From NCBI RefSeq assembly GCF_016793825.1, contig NZ_JAEULM010000044.1, positions 372,001 to 436,000 on the forward strand: a DNA stretch of 64,000 nucleotides, written 5' to 3'. Each line of letters begins with the position of its first letter. The first letter of the stretch is position 1. The notes under the pieces were generated by a model. The model was not told where the DNA came from. It saw only the letters and a list, made by a program, of their open reading frames with translations, and searched no databases. Origin of the DNA: Sphingopyxis sp. (GTDB lineage: Bacteria > Pseudomonadota > Alphaproteobacteria > Sphingomonadales > Sphingomonadaceae). This document shows, one piece after another, positions 16,218 to 24,987 of this stretch. The position numbers and the translations under genes are program-made.

Positions 16218-16266
16218 GGTTTAATTGCAGCTCGGACGAAAAGAGATGTGTGTAGCGGCTCTCTGA

Positions 16267-17166
16267 TTAGCGCAAGAATTCGCCCGGGTCGAGCGTGCCA
16301 AGCCAGGCGACCAGTACGAGGATTAGGATCGCCGCCGTCGTTTCGAGCATGATGCTCAGCCGGATGCGTCGCTCGGCAGGCCATGCGCCAGCATCGCTGC
16401 CCGCTGCGGCGAGCGCGGGCGTGAGCCGCCAGCGGTTGATCGCGGCGAGGCCGAGCATCGCGCCGAACAGCGCGAGCTTGGCGAGCAGCAAACGGCCATA
16501 GGTCGTTTGCGGCATGGCTGGCAGGCCGGCGATGCCTAGGATCGACACGAGGTTGACCGCGCCGCTCGCGATCATTGTTGCCACCACGACCGAGCCCGTG
16601 CGCGCGAAGCCACCGAGCGCGGCCACCGCCATCGCCCGCTCCCGCTCTCGGCGGAGCGGCCGGAACACGCACGCGGCGAGGATGACGAGTGCGCCGAGCC
16701 AGACGCCGGCAGCGAGCAGGTGAGCGATGTCGGCTGCGCGGTGCAGCGTGCCCGCCGTGCCTTCCGTCGCAGCGGCATGGCCGGACCAGGCCAGTGTCGC
16801 GACCGCCACGGCGGCCGAGACCACGACCACAAGGCGTCCGCGGCCCATCAGCACGAGCGTCGCGACCAGCAGCAAGGCAACGGCGCGCACGGCGGACGCT
16901 GTTCCGATCGGCGTCTCGCGCAGCACGAATGAGAGCGTGCCGCGGTCAAGGTCCAACAGCCCAGCTCCCGTCATCGCCGCAACGGTCATCCAGAGCGCCG
17001 CCGCCGAGACGACGAGACCGACCAGCGCGAGCGCGATGACAACGCCGCGACGGGGCGCGAGCTGCGCAGCGGGGCGCGCGTGGAAAGGCCAGGCCGCGAC
17101 CCCGAACAGGATCAGCAGATCGGCGTAGAGGACAAACCGCAGCCCGATCGCCGCCGCGCTTTCCAC
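16267..17166 (-). CDS. copD: Copper resistance inner-membrane protein CopD
   Basis: A 299-residue protein with about eight membrane segments and the CopD/PcoD signature: an amino-terminal FVLYADLLILFG, central SGHAAATEGTAGTLHRAADIAHLLAAG (split by conserved histidines) and VWLGALVIL. CopD works with periplasmic CopC in copper transfer across the inner membrane. It starts 4 bases after the copC stop, so the two are one unit. Its transcription runs into the CueR-type promoter of copA, 51 bases after the copD stop. Confidence 0.9.
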   Translation of the reverse strand: MESAAAIGLRFVLYADLLILFGVAAWPFHARPAAQLAPRRGVVIALALVGLVVSAAALWMTVAAMTGAGLLDLDRGTLSFVLRETPIGTASAVRAVALLLVATLVLMGRGRLVVVVSAAVAVATLAWSGHAAATEGTAGTLHRAADIAHLLAAGVWLGALVILAACVFRPLRRERERAMAVAALGGFARTGSVVVATMIASGAVNLVSILGIAGLPAMPQTTYGRLLLAKLALFGAMLGLAAINRWRLTPALAAAGSDAGAWPAERRIRLSIMLETTAAILILVLVAWLGTLDPGEFLR

Positions 17167-17170
17167 CTGC

Positions 17171-17554
17171 TCAGCGAATCGAGAAGGCGTGCGTGCCCGT
17201 GATGCGGTGCGTGTCGGCGCCGACGATCACCCAATCGATCCGGTAGCTGCCGGCCGGTATCGGCTTGGCGCTGGTCAGCACCAGCCCTTTGCCGTCGCGC
17301 GACACCGCGCTGGTGACGCCTTGCATCGGCATGTCGGGATGGTTGGCCATGCCCGGCATCCCGGTCATCACCAGCGTTGCACTGGAGAGCCTAGGGGTCA
17401 GCCGCTCGCTGAAGATCAGCGTCACCGTCCGCGTCGGGGAGACGGTGGCATTGGCGGCAGGCGTCGCTGCGACGAGCCTAGGATGCGCCAGTGCCGGGCT
17501 AGCGACGGCCACGCCCAGCGCGGCCATGACGAGAGCGAAATTACGGAAGCGCAT
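17171..17554 (-). CDS. copC: Periplasmic copper-binding protein CopC
   Basis: A 127-residue CopC family protein: a signal peptide ending ALA, then HPRLVAATPAANAT, with the mature N-terminal histidine that ligates Cu(II). A Met-rich MTGMPGMANHPDMPM segment serves as the Cu(I) site, and the C-terminal DTHRITGTHAFSI contains the second set of histidines. AAGGAGACAATT precedes the ATG at 17554; an in-frame start at 17575 is less likely. It heads the copCD unit. Confidence 0.93.
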   Translation of the reverse strand: MRFRNFALVMAALGVAVASPALAHPRLVAATPAANATVSPTRTVTLIFSERLTPRLSSATLVMTGMPGMANHPDMPMQGVTSAVSRDGKGLVLTSAKPIPAGSYRIDWVIVGADTHRITGTHAFSIR

Positions 17555-17860
17555 AATTGTCTCCTTGCTTGGCATGCCCAGTTAAAGCGGCAGGACAGCA
17601 TTGCCGAATATTATCGCAAAACTGATGACGAACAGTTCAAAGACCTGCCATCAGCCGCCCGAAAGATTAGCAGCGCCCCGGTCTTGGGCAAAGACCGAGG
17701 CGCTGCGTGGCCGGGCTGTCTTGTTCTTCCCGGCCTTGCCGCCGTCCTGGGGGCTGGACGGCTAATATGGGTCTAAGCTTCATGTTATTCTCTAGGTGAT
17801 CTGGCTGCGGCCAGAGGGGCTGAGATCAGGCGGCGCGGGCATCAGCTACGGGCGGGCGGT
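17555..17860. other. Gene-free region upstream of copC
   Basis: No gene was seen. On the minus strand a weak promoter (TTGAAC and GATAAT about 19 bases apart) lies just ahead of copC near 17610-17640. The main feature is the long hairpin at 17670-17706, described separately. Confidence 0.4.
17670..17706. terminator. Sixteen-base-pair hairpin, probable terminator
   Basis: The arms 17670-17685 and 17691-17706 pair in 15 of 16 positions around a GGGCA loop. There is no strong T-run on either side. It lies downstream of the HMA-lipoprotein pair and upstream of copC on the same strand, so it could end the first transcript or act as an attenuator for copCD. Confidence 0.55.
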
Positions 17861-17998
17861 CTAATGCATTTGCGAGTGATCGACGTTCGCCTCCGAGCCC
17901 GAACCGGAAGCCGGCTCGCTGAGTTGCGATTGAGTCCAGCTAAGGCAGCCAGCGGCCAGAAGCGCGCCGGCGATGAAAATCAGGCTGAGCTTGTTCAT
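17861..17998 (-). CDS. Small putative lipoprotein
   Basis: A 45-residue protein with a lipoprotein signal (LSLIFIAGALLAAGC) and a very short mature part that ends in VDHSQMH. The His/Met end could bind metal. No family was recognised. It follows the HMA protein gene by 22 bases and probably shares its MerR-type promoter. In-frame residues upstream of 17998 are too basic to be part of the signal, so the later start is used. Confidence 0.6.
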   Translation of the reverse strand: MNKLSLIFIAGALLAAGCLSWTQSQLSEPASGSGSEANVDHSQMH

Positions 17999-18020
17999 GG
18001 CCGGCGCCTTCCGTTCGTCC

Positions 18021-18215
18021 TTAAATTGCCGTTGCTTCATAGCCATCGGCAGCGAGGGCCTGCGTGATGGCGTCCCTGCTCGCCGTGGTCGTCACAGTGA
18101 TCTTGCGAGCAACCGTATCCGCCTCAACCTTCGCGCTTGGATCGACTGTGGCGACGGCCTGAGTGACGTGTTTCACGCAGCCGCCGCAGGTCATCTTCTC
18201 AATGTGAAACTGCAT
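18021..18215 (-). CDS. Heavy-metal-associated (HMA) copper chaperone, CopZ/MerP-like
   Basis: A 64-residue ferredoxin-like HMA protein with the metal site MTCGGCVKHV near residues 8-17. The rest (VDPSAKVEADTVARKITVTT and a final ADGYEA) fits the beta-alpha-beta fold of CopZ or MerP. No signal peptide is seen, so a cytosolic copper chaperone feeding the P1B ATPase is favoured. AAGGAG lies just upstream of the ATG at 18215. It diverges from the TPR gene, with back-to-back MerR-type promoters between them. Confidence 0.9.
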   Translation of the reverse strand: MQFHIEKMTCGGCVKHVTQAVATVDPSAKVEADTVARKITVTTTASRDAITQALAADGYEATAI

Positions 18216-18256
18216 CGGACACTCCTTTAATTTCTTTTGCAAAGCAGGAGATGCGG

Positions 18257-18279
18257 CTTCCCAGCGTTGGAAGGTCAAG
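18257..18279 (-). promoter_or_regulatory. CueR-type promoter of the HMA-lipoprotein unit
   Basis: On the minus strand TTGACC (18279-18274) runs into CCTTCCAACGCTGGGAAGC, a dyad matching the CueR consensus. The HMA start is about 42 bases downstream. Confidence 0.7.
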
Positions 18280-18304
18280 AACATTTTTGCGGAAATTTCA
18301 CGGC

Positions 18305-18327
18305 TTGACCTTCCAACGATGGCAACC
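18305..18327 (+). promoter_or_regulatory. CueR-type promoter of the TPR gene
   Basis: TTGACC (18305-18310) followed by the dyad TTCCAACGATGGCAA and a CTAGGG -10 candidate about 19 bases on. It faces away from the promoter at 18257-18279, with only 25 bases between the two -35 boxes. Confidence 0.7.
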
Positions 18328-18396
18328 CCTAGGGCGGAGCCCGTCCAATTGCGAGGCGTCGCACCGCCCGAGTTAAAAACTAGACGGAGTTCCAAT

Positions 18397-20076
18397 ATGT
18401 CAGATGCCTATTATGATCTCGGTGAATATCGCCGAAACGTTACGACGTCCTCATCTGATGCCCAGATATGGTTCGACCGGGGATTATTGTGGACATACTG
18501 CTTCAACCCCGAGGAAGCTGTGCGTTGCTTCGAGAAAGCTGTCGAATTTGATCCGCAATGTGCGATGGCGCATTGGGGCGTGGCATTCGCTTGGGGTCCG
18601 AACTACAACAAGGCGTGGCGGATGTTTGATCTCGCCGATATGGAGATAGCGATCGGCATTGCCAGCGCGGCTCTGGAGAGGGCGCGTGAGTCGTCGTTGA
18701 ACGCTTCGCCGTTCGAGCGCGATCTGATCGAAGCTCTCATCGCGCGCTATCCCAGGGCGGCCACGCAAGACCCGGAGGAGTTCCACGGGCGAAACCTTGC
18801 CTATGCCCACGCGATGCGGGCATTCTATCAAAAATACTCGGACGATATGGATGCGGCAGCGCTTTTTGCTGACGCGCTCATGTGTGTGAGCCCGCGAGCG
18901 CTATGGGATCTGGATACTGGAGAACCCGTCGGCTACGGCACGGTTGAAGCCCGCAAGGTGCTCGAAGATGCGCTGGATCAACCCGGCGCCCATAAGCATC
19001 CCGTCCTCAACCACCTCTATATCCACCTGATGGAAATGTCGCCCTACCCGGAGGTGGCCTTGCGGGCCGCCGACGACTTGCGAAGAATAGGCCGCGACGG
19101 CTCCCACCTGGCACATATGTCGACGCATATCGACAATGCCTGCGGTGACTGGCGCAAGGTCATCGATTCCAATCTCGATGCGGCCGCTGCGGACGACAGA
19201 TACTTTGCGCGTGAGAAAGCTGGTGCTTGGTACACTTATTATCGCGCGCACAATCTAATGGTCGGGACATATGGTGCGATGATGGCCGGTCGGTTCCGAG
19301 AGGCCATGGATATGGCGCAACGGGTGAATCAGGTCGTTACGCCGGAGTTTCTCCGGACCTCAGTGCCGCCGATGGTCAATTTTTGCGAAAGCGCCTGCGT
19401 AATGGTGCCGCATGTCCTCATCCGGTTCGGTCGCTGGAATGACATCATAGAACTCGGGCTTCCCGAGGACCAGAAGCTATGCTGCTCAACAACAGCGATG
19501 ATCCATTATGCTCGTGGTATCGCTTTCTCCGCGCTGCGTCGTATTCCGGAAGCCGAAGCAGCCCGCGAACAGTTCATCGCTGCGGCGGCCCACGTGCCGG
19601 AAACGCGCTTGAATAACCTTCCGGTAAGTCAGGTGGAGGTTCAGAAGGTCGCTGCGAAGATGCTCGATGGCGAACTGGAATATCGCAAGGGCAATATCGA
19701 AGAGGCGTTCGACCTGCTCCGTCAGGCCATCGCGCTGGAAGACGCCCTTCCTTACTGTGACCCGCCGGCCTGGCTCCAGCCTGTTCGCCACGCTTATTGC
19801 GCGCTCATGATCGAGCAGGGACGGTTGGAAGAAGCTGTCGTCGAGTACCGCATCGATCTTGGCCTGACCCGTAAGCTCGGGCGCCGGCGCATCCGGCCTA
19901 ACAACGTCTGGAGCCTGCACGGCCTTCACGAATGTCTCACGCTGCTTGGAAGGCACGACGAGGCCAACGAGATTGAACTCCAGCGTAACATAGCCGTGGC
20001 TTCTGCCGACGTTAGGATCGAGGCGTCATGCTTCTGCCGGCTGAGCGCCTACGAAGACAGCGAGCAATGCTGCTGA
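18397..20076 (+). CDS. Tetratricopeptide-repeat protein in the copper regulon
   Basis: A 559-residue soluble protein without signal peptide. TPR-like helix pairs are seen at about 25-70 (WFDRGLLWTYCFNPEEAV, CFEKAVEFDPQCAMAHWG) and again at about 230-260 and 440-540. Histidines and cysteines are frequent (PVLNHLYIHLMEM, HLAHMSTHIDNAC, DQKLCC) and the tail ends CFCRLSAYEDSEQCC. Proteins like this occur beside copper and mercury genes in sphingomonads and other bacteria, but I know of no assigned function. The start at 18397 follows GGAG. Its MerR-type promoter suggests induction by copper. The DMT transporter gene overlaps its end by 49 bases. Confidence 0.75.
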   Translation: MSDAYYDLGEYRRNVTTSSSDAQIWFDRGLLWTYCFNPEEAVRCFEKAVEFDPQCAMAHWGVAFAWGPNYNKAWRMFDLADMEIAIGIASAALERARESSLNASPFERDLIEALIARYPRAATQDPEEFHGRNLAYAHAMRAFYQKYSDDMDAAALFADALMCVSPRALWDLDTGEPVGYGTVEARKVLEDALDQPGAHKHPVLNHLYIHLMEMSPYPEVALRAADDLRRIGRDGSHLAHMSTHIDNACGDWRKVIDSNLDAAAADDRYFAREKAGAWYTYYRAHNLMVGTYGAMMAGRFREAMDMAQRVNQVVTPEFLRTSVPPMVNFCESACVMVPHVLIRFGRWNDIIELGLPEDQKLCCSTTAMIHYARGIAFSALRRIPEAEAAREQFIAAAAHVPETRLNNLPVSQVEVQKVAAKMLDGELEYRKGNIEEAFDLLRQAIALEDALPYCDPPAWLQPVRHAYCALMIEQGRLEEAVVEYRIDLGLTRKLGRRRIRPNNVWSLHGLHECLTLLGRHDEANEIELQRNIAVASADVRIEASCFCRLSAYEDSEQCC

Positions 20077-21086
20077 GACGCAGCGAAAAGGCCGAAGCCG
20101 ATGCAAGCGGGAGCGGCCATGACCGCTCCCGCTACGACAGCGGCCGGCGATCGTCGGCCCGCGGCAATAGCCCCCTAGAGGCCGCTTTCTCGATTACGCT
20201 AGTCGTGCTGCTTGCGGCGAGTTGGCTGCTTGCGGGCCATCTTGTCACCCGTGTTTCCCCCATGCTTGTCGCCGCCGGAAGAACCGGGGGCAGCTTCGTC
20301 GTGCTTACTCTTGTAGCTCTGCTGTATCGGCGCTCCCGTAGGGACATGCGCTTTGCCGCAAGCCGGGTCCGAAGCGTCGTCCTTCTCGGCTTCCTGGGCT
20401 TTTTCGCCTATTATGCTGGAACGATGATCGGGACCGGGTTCATAGGAGCCTCACGCGTGGGGCTGATTACGTCCCTGTTACCCAGCATAACTTTTGCGAT
20501 CGGGGTTATCGCATTTGGCGAACCTTCCACGCTCAGCAAGATAGTCGGCACGCTACTCGCCGTGTCAGGCGCGATCGGATATGTGCTTGCTGAGGGCGAG
20601 GTGCCCTCAGGCGGTTCGAGCCCCGGTGGTGCGACCATGCTTTGGGGGGGGATGCTCGGGTTCGGCGGCACTTTTGCCTATGCGCTATATGGCTATATCT
20701 ACCAGAAGCGCTTGTCCGATCTTTCCTCACTCGGCGTGCTTCCTGCCATCACGGGTGTTGGCACGGTCATGCTTATGCTCGCGGTAATTCTCTTTGTTCC
20801 GTTAGACGGCATCGCAGTGATGGATCTGGTTGGAATCGCCGCCCTCGGAACGGTCCTGACCGCTCCGGTTTTCCTCCTGCTGCACGAACTCATACTGCGT
20901 AAAGGGCCGCTGTTTACCGCAGCCCTGTCGCTGGCGGTTCCATTTTCGGTTCGTATCGGGGAGTGGATGTTGGGCTGGGCAAGTGCGCCCAATCCTCTCG
21001 TACTATTTCTGCTCTTGATCTGCGCAATCGGCGTGGGACTGACAATAAGGGGCGGCCAGCGGGTTGCAGAACGCCCTTCTGCCTAG
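20028..21086 (+). CDS. DMT/EamA family transporter
   Basis: A 352-residue protein with ten predicted membrane segments in two EamA halves (first about 50-175, second about 195-345) after a basic cytoplasmic N-terminus of about 48 residues. It contains GTGFIGASRVGLITSLLP, a typical end-of-first-half motif. The start at 20028 has GAGG seven bases upstream and overlaps the TPR gene by 49 bases; ATG at 20067 is the alternative. The tight overlap implies co-expression with the TPR protein under the copper-type promoter. Its solute is unknown. Confidence 0.8.
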   Translation: MLLPAERLRRQRAMLLRRSEKAEADASGSGHDRSRYDSGRRSSARGNSPLEAAFSITLVVLLAASWLLAGHLVTRVSPMLVAAGRTGGSFVVLTLVALLYRRSRRDMRFAASRVRSVVLLGFLGFFAYYAGTMIGTGFIGASRVGLITSLLPSITFAIGVIAFGEPSTLSKIVGTLLAVSGAIGYVLAEGEVPSGGSSPGGATMLWGGMLGFGGTFAYALYGYIYQKRLSDLSSLGVLPAITGVGTVMLMLAVILFVPLDGIAVMDLVGIAALGTVLTAPVFLLLHELILRKGPLFTAALSLAVPFSVRIGEWMLGWASAPNPLVLFLLLICAIGVGLTIRGGQRVAERPSA

Positions 21087-21266
21087 CCTATTGCGCATTC
21101 TAAGCTACCACGTGCTGCACCTCACCGAAGTTGAGCTTGACCACTAACCGACCAGCCCCACCTGCATTGAGGTGCCGATCAGCGATCTTGTTCTCGACGT
21201 CTGAGGCGACGCAATCACGCTCGCGCGAAAACCCTCCCATTTACTGGAAGGTTTGTCATTTCGCCC

Positions 21267-21290
21267 TTGACCTTCCCACGATGGGAAGCC
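21267..21290 (+). promoter_or_regulatory. CueR-type promoter of the copper ATPase
   Basis: TTGACC (21267-21272) followed by CTTCCCACGATGGGAAG, a perfect dyad with a three-base centre, in the long spacer. A second, weaker dyad (CCTCCCATTTACTGGAAGG) lies at 21233-21251, just upstream. The arrangement is the classical one for copper-exporting ATPase genes. Confidence 0.8.
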
Positions 21291-21335
21291 TCACTTTCAT
21301 GAAAACTCCTATCGTGACCTGTGAGGTATCGCGCA

Positions 21336-23864
21336 ATGATAGCCGCCAAAATCCGAGAAAATCCGGTTAATCTCGCCGATTCGACGATCATTCTGCCAAT
21401 AGAGGGCATGACCTGCGCCTCGTGTGTGGGACGCGTCGAACGATCGCTGGGCAAGGTTGAGGGTGTCCGCTCCGTGAGCGTGAACCTAGCGACCGAGCGC
21501 GCCGATATTCACACAAGCGGCAACATCGATCGGACGGCGCTGGTGCAGGCCGTCGAGGATGCCGGCTACAGCGTGCCGTTGGGAGCCATCGAACTGGCGG
21601 TGGAGGGGATGACCTGCGCATCCTGTGTCGGCCGTGTTGAACGGGCTCTCAAGGCTGTGCCCGGCGTCACCGAAGCTACCGTCAACCTGGCAACCGAGCG
21701 TGCGAGTGTGCGTGGTGCAGCCGACATTGAGTCGCTCGTCGCCGCCATAGCGGAGGCCGGCTATACCGCCCATCCGATTGAGGCAAGCACGTCGAATGAC
21801 GACGAGGCGAGCGAGCGCAAGGACGCCGAGCGCCGCGAATTGAAGCGTGATCTCGTTCTAGCGACTGTGCTCGCGCTGCCAGTGTTTCTGCTGGAAATGG
21901 GCAGCCACGTCGTTCCCGGCGTCCATGAGTTGATCGGCCGGACGATCGGAATGCAGGCAAGCTGGTATATCCAGTTCGTCTTGACGACGCTGGTGCTCGC
22001 ATTCCCCGGCATCCGCTTTTATCAGAAGGGTATTCCTGCGCTGCGCCGTCTTGCGCCGGACATGAACTCGCTCGTCTCGGTCGGGACGCTTGCTGCTTAC
22101 GCCTATTCACTCGTCGCCACCTTCGCGCCCGGCCTGCTGCCGGCGGGGACGGTGAACGTCTATTACGAGGCGGCCGCGGTTATTGTCGCACTGATCCTGC
22201 TCGGCCGCTATCTGGAAGCCCGTGCCAAAGGCCGCACGTCCGAAGCGATCAAACGGCTCGTGGGACTTCAGGCCAAGACCGCCCGGGTTCGCCGTGGCGG
22301 CGCGTTGGCCGAGGTATCCATCGATGAGGTTGTAACGGGCGATATCATTGAGGTGCGCCCCGGCGAGCGCATTCCCGTCGATGGCGAGGTTATCGAAGGC
22401 GAGAGCTATGTCGATGAGTCGATGATTACCGGCGAACCGATCCCTGTCGCCAAGGCGAAAGGCGCCACGCTGGTCGGCGGCACGGTCAACCAGCAAGGCG
22501 CGTTGGCCTTTCGCGCCACCGCCGTCGGCGGTGCGACCATGCTCGCGCAGATCATCCGCATGGTCGAGCAGGCGCAGGGGTCCAAGCTTCCGATCCAGGC
22601 ACTAGTGGACAAAGTGACGATGTGGTTCGTCCCTGCCGTGTTCGGCGTTGCGGCGCTTACCTTCGCTGCCTGGCTGTGGTTTGGCCCGTCACCTGCCTTG
22701 ACCTTCGCGTTGGTCAACGCCGTGGCCGTGCTCATCATTGCCTGCCCCTGCGCGATGGGGCTCGCTACGCCGACCGCGATCATGGTTGGCACCGGGCGCG
22801 GCGCGGAAATGGGCATCTTGTTCCGCAAGGGCGAGGCCCTCCAGCTTTTGAAGGACGCTCGGGTCATAGCAGTCGACAAGACCGGCACGCTGACCGATGG
22901 ACGGCCCGCACTCACCGACCTTCATGTGACCGAAGGGTTCGACCGAGCGATGGTGCTGGGCCTGATCGCCGCCGTCGAGGACAAGTCGGAGCATCCGATC
23001 GCCCGCGCGATCGTCGATGCGGCTAACGCCGAGGGAATCACGCTGCCCGCAATCGGGGACTTTGACTCCATCACCGGCTTTGGGGTCAAGGCGGTGGCGG
23101 ATGGCCAACTGATTCAGATCGGCGCCGACCGATACATGAGTGAACTTGGCCTTGACGTTGCCGCGTTCGCCGCGACGGCCGAGCGGCTGGGTCAGGAAGG
23201 CAAGTCACCGCTCTATGCCGCGATTGGCGGTCGCTTGGCCGCGATCATCGCCGTCGCCGATCCGATCAAGCAAACGACGCCTGCTGCGATTGCGGCTCTA
23301 CACGCGCTCGGCCTGAAGGTAGCGATGATAACCGGCGACAACCGCATGACCGCACAAGCCATTGCCAGTCAGCTTGGCATTGACGAAGTGATCGCCGAAG
23401 TTCTGCCCGATGGAAAGGTAGAAGCCATCAATCGGCTCAAGGCCGAGCATGGCCGTGTAGCCTTCGTCGGCGACGGGATCAATGACGCCCCCGCCCTGGC
23501 GGCGGCCGATGTCGGCCTTGCGGTCGGCACCGGCACGGATATCGCGATCGAAGCGGCCGACGTCGTGCTGATGTCCGGTCATCTAAACGGGGTAGCGACG
23601 GCCATTGCACTGTCGCGTGCCACGATCGGCAACATCCGGCAAAACCTGTTCTGGGCCTTCGCCTATAACATTGCATTGATTCCGGTCGCGGCGGGCGTCC
23701 TCTATCCCGCCTCGGGCATCCTGTTGTCGCCGGTATTCGCGGCGGGTGCTATGGCGCTATCGAGCATCTTCGTGCTGGGCAACGCTCTGCGTCTGCGCGG
23801 TTTCCGGCCTCCCGAGTCGGCAAGCCGATCGTCCGGCACAATTGAGAAACGAGAAGCATCATGA
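21336..23864 (+). CDS. P1B-1 copper-exporting ATPase
   Basis: An 842-residue P-type ATPase. Two N-terminal HMA domains carry GMTCASC at 24-30 and 91-97. The transmembrane metal site is CPC near residue 470 ([13 protein letters not shown]), the phosphorylation site DKTGTLTDG is near 514, the HP motif of the N-domain is SEHPIARAI, and [16 protein letters not shown] closes the P-domain. The sixth to eighth membrane segments include the [16 protein letters not shown] motif of Cu(I)/Ag(I) pumps. It exports Cu(I) from the cytoplasm. ATG at 21336 is preferred over an in-frame GTG at 21321 because a GAGG-like site precedes it. It overlaps cueR by four bases (ATGA). The usual name copA/actP collides with the oxidase copA, so no symbol is given. 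Confidence 0.96.
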   Translation: MIAAKIRENPVNLADSTIILPIEGMTCASCVGRVERSLGKVEGVRSVSVNLATERADIHTSGNIDRTALVQAVEDAGYSVPLGAIELAVEGMTCASCVGRVERALKAVPGVTEATVNLATERASVRGAADIESLVAAIAEAGYTAHPIEASTSNDDEASERKDAERRELKRDLVLATVLALPVFLLEMGSHVVPGVHELIGRTIGMQASWYIQFVLTTLVLAFPGIRFYQKGIPALRRLAPDMNSLVSVGTLAAYAYSLVATFAPGLLPAGTVNVYYEAAAVIVALILLGRYLEARAKGRTSEAIKRLVGLQAKTARVRRGGALAEVSIDEVVTGDIIEVRPGERIPVDGEVIEGESYVDESMITGEPIPVAKAKGATLVGGTVNQQGALAFRATAVGGATMLAQIIRMVEQAQGSKLPIQALVDKVTMWFVPAVFGVAALTFAAWLWFGPSPALTFALVNAVAVLIIACPCAMGLATPTAIMVGTGRGAEMGILFRKGEALQLLKDARVIAVDKTGTLTDGRPALTDLHVTEGFDRAMVLGLIAAVEDKSEHPIARAIVDAANAEGITLPAIGDFDSITGFGVKAVADGQLIQIGADRYMSELGLDVAAFAATAERLGQEGKSPLYAAIGGRLAAIIAVADPIKQTTPAAIAALHALGLKVAMITGDNRMTAQAIASQLGIDEVIAEVLPDGKVEAINRLKAEHGRVAFVGDGINDAPALAAADVGLAVGTGTDIAIEAADVVLMSGHLNGVATAIALSRATIGNIRQNLFWAFAYNIALIPVAAGVLYPASGILLSPVFAAGAMALSSIFVLGNALRLRGFRPPESASRSSGTIEKREAS

Positions 23865-24313
23865 ATATCGGACAAGCATCCAAGGCATCGGGCGTATCTG
23901 CCAAAATGATCCGCTACTATGAGCAGACTGGCCTCATTCCGAAAGCCGATCGCAGGGATTCCGGCTACCGCGATTATTCCCCGTCGGACGTCCATATGCT
24001 GCGCTTTATCCGGCGCGCGCGTGATCTCGGCTTCTCGGTCGCGGAGATCAACGAGCTGCTTAGCCTCTGGCGGGACAAGGCCCGCCAGAGTGCTGACGTG
24101 AAGCGGATCGCGCAGGCACATATCGACCAGCTTCAGCAACGCATCGCAAACCTCGAACAGATGGCCGCGACCTTGGGAACATTGGTGGACTGTTGCGCCG
24201 GCGACGGTCGACCAGACTGCCCGATCCTTGCCGATTTGGAAGAACCCGGCGACGATCACGACGTGCCGAGCCTAACCACGGCCGGAATAGGTCGCCTCAG
24301 ACACCGCCACTAA
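23861..24313 (+). CDS. cueR: Cu(I)-responsive MerR regulator CueR
   Basis: A 150-residue MerR protein with [24 protein letters not shown], dimer helix with the conserved monovalent-metal serine (QSADVKRI, position equivalent to Ser77 of E. coli CueR), and metal loop [13 protein letters not shown] that supplies the two Cu(I)-binding cysteines. The tail is extended and His-rich (RLRHRH). It is translated from an ATGA overlap with the copper ATPase. It is the best candidate activator of the dyad-containing promoters at 16194, 18257, 18305, 21267 and perhaps 24892. Confidence 0.9.
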   Translation: MNIGQASKASGVSAKMIRYYEQTGLIPKADRRDSGYRDYSPSDVHMLRFIRRARDLGFSVAEINELLSLWRDKARQSADVKRIAQAHIDQLQQRIANLEQMAATLGTLVDCCAGDGRPDCPILADLEEPGDDHDVPSLTTAGIGRLRHRH

Positions 24314-24387
24314 GGTCGGGCTGGCCCTGTTCGCAGAGATATCGCTGTCGCCCGTCGGGGGTAGCGATGGTGTGATCCCGTCCTTAG

Positions 24388-24735
24388 TTAGATGAAATGC
24401 CAATACTTCGCTTTATTGGCTTGGGGCGGGCAGCAGGCGGCGCTGCCGCCGCTCCCGAGACCGGCATCCATTTGGATTTGCATCTTGCGTAAGATATTCG
24501 TTCGTCCTCTTGCGCCACGAAGACGCTCAATCTCAGCCTCGGGCACGGCATAATCAAGATATTTTCGGGCATATTGCTCGTTAGCAGGCAGGAACCTCCT
24601 ACACGGCGCAGGACGGACTAACCAGATCCGTCTCTTCCATTGCGAAGATTTGCCACGTCTTACGTCGATCGGACCAGGTCGCTCTAGATTGCCCCTAAAT
24701 GAATTATCCCATCGGTGTTGCCCGTGATGCGGCAC
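24388..24735 (-). pseudogene. Possible remnant of a metal-related gene in a 670-base gap
   Basis: The stretch 24314-24857 has no convincing intact gene. The minus frame over about 24388-24590 reads protein-like (YARKYLDYAVPEAEIERL, then MQIQMDAGLGSGGSAACCPP) and ends with a Cys-Cys-Pro-Pro tail, but the upstream part is basic and lacks a ribosome site. It may be the end of a decayed gene; the family is not recognised. Confidence 0.25.
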
Positions 24736-24857
24736 CGATCCCGCTGGAACGTCGACGGCACTCGTTTTGGGCTACCAATTCAACCGTAAGCGATCGGCGC
24801 GCGGCGCGATGCCTTGCGAAGGGATGAATCCCGAAAAAGCCGCCCCACCCCTCACAC

Positions 24858-24880
24858 ATGAACATATTTTCATATGAATG
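24858..24880 (+). promoter_or_regulatory. Third ArsR/SmtB-type site, ahead of the RND pump
   Basis: ATGAACATATTTTCATATG closely follows the first half of the operators at 7402 and 9724 (ATGAACACAT..TCATGTG); the far half is less conserved. It lies 12 bases upstream of a MerR-type -35 element, so both sensor types may act on the RND pump genes. Confidence 0.55.
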
Positions 24881-24891
24881 GCGATCAAGCC

Positions 24892-24914
24892 TTGACCTTA
24901 CCATCGTTGGAAGC
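24892..24914 (+). promoter_or_regulatory. MerR-type promoter of the RND operon
   Basis: TTGACC (24892-24897) followed by the imperfect dyad CTTACCATCGTTGGAAG. It resembles the copper promoters in this region but the left arm is altered (TTACC instead of TTCCC) and no clear -10 is visible, so its strength and regulator are uncertain. Confidence 0.55.
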
Positions 24915-24987
24915 CGCAAAGCGAACATGAATCAATCAGACGCCGCGGAATGAATGCAGAAGACGTGGCAAGTTGAAGGGCAAAAAG

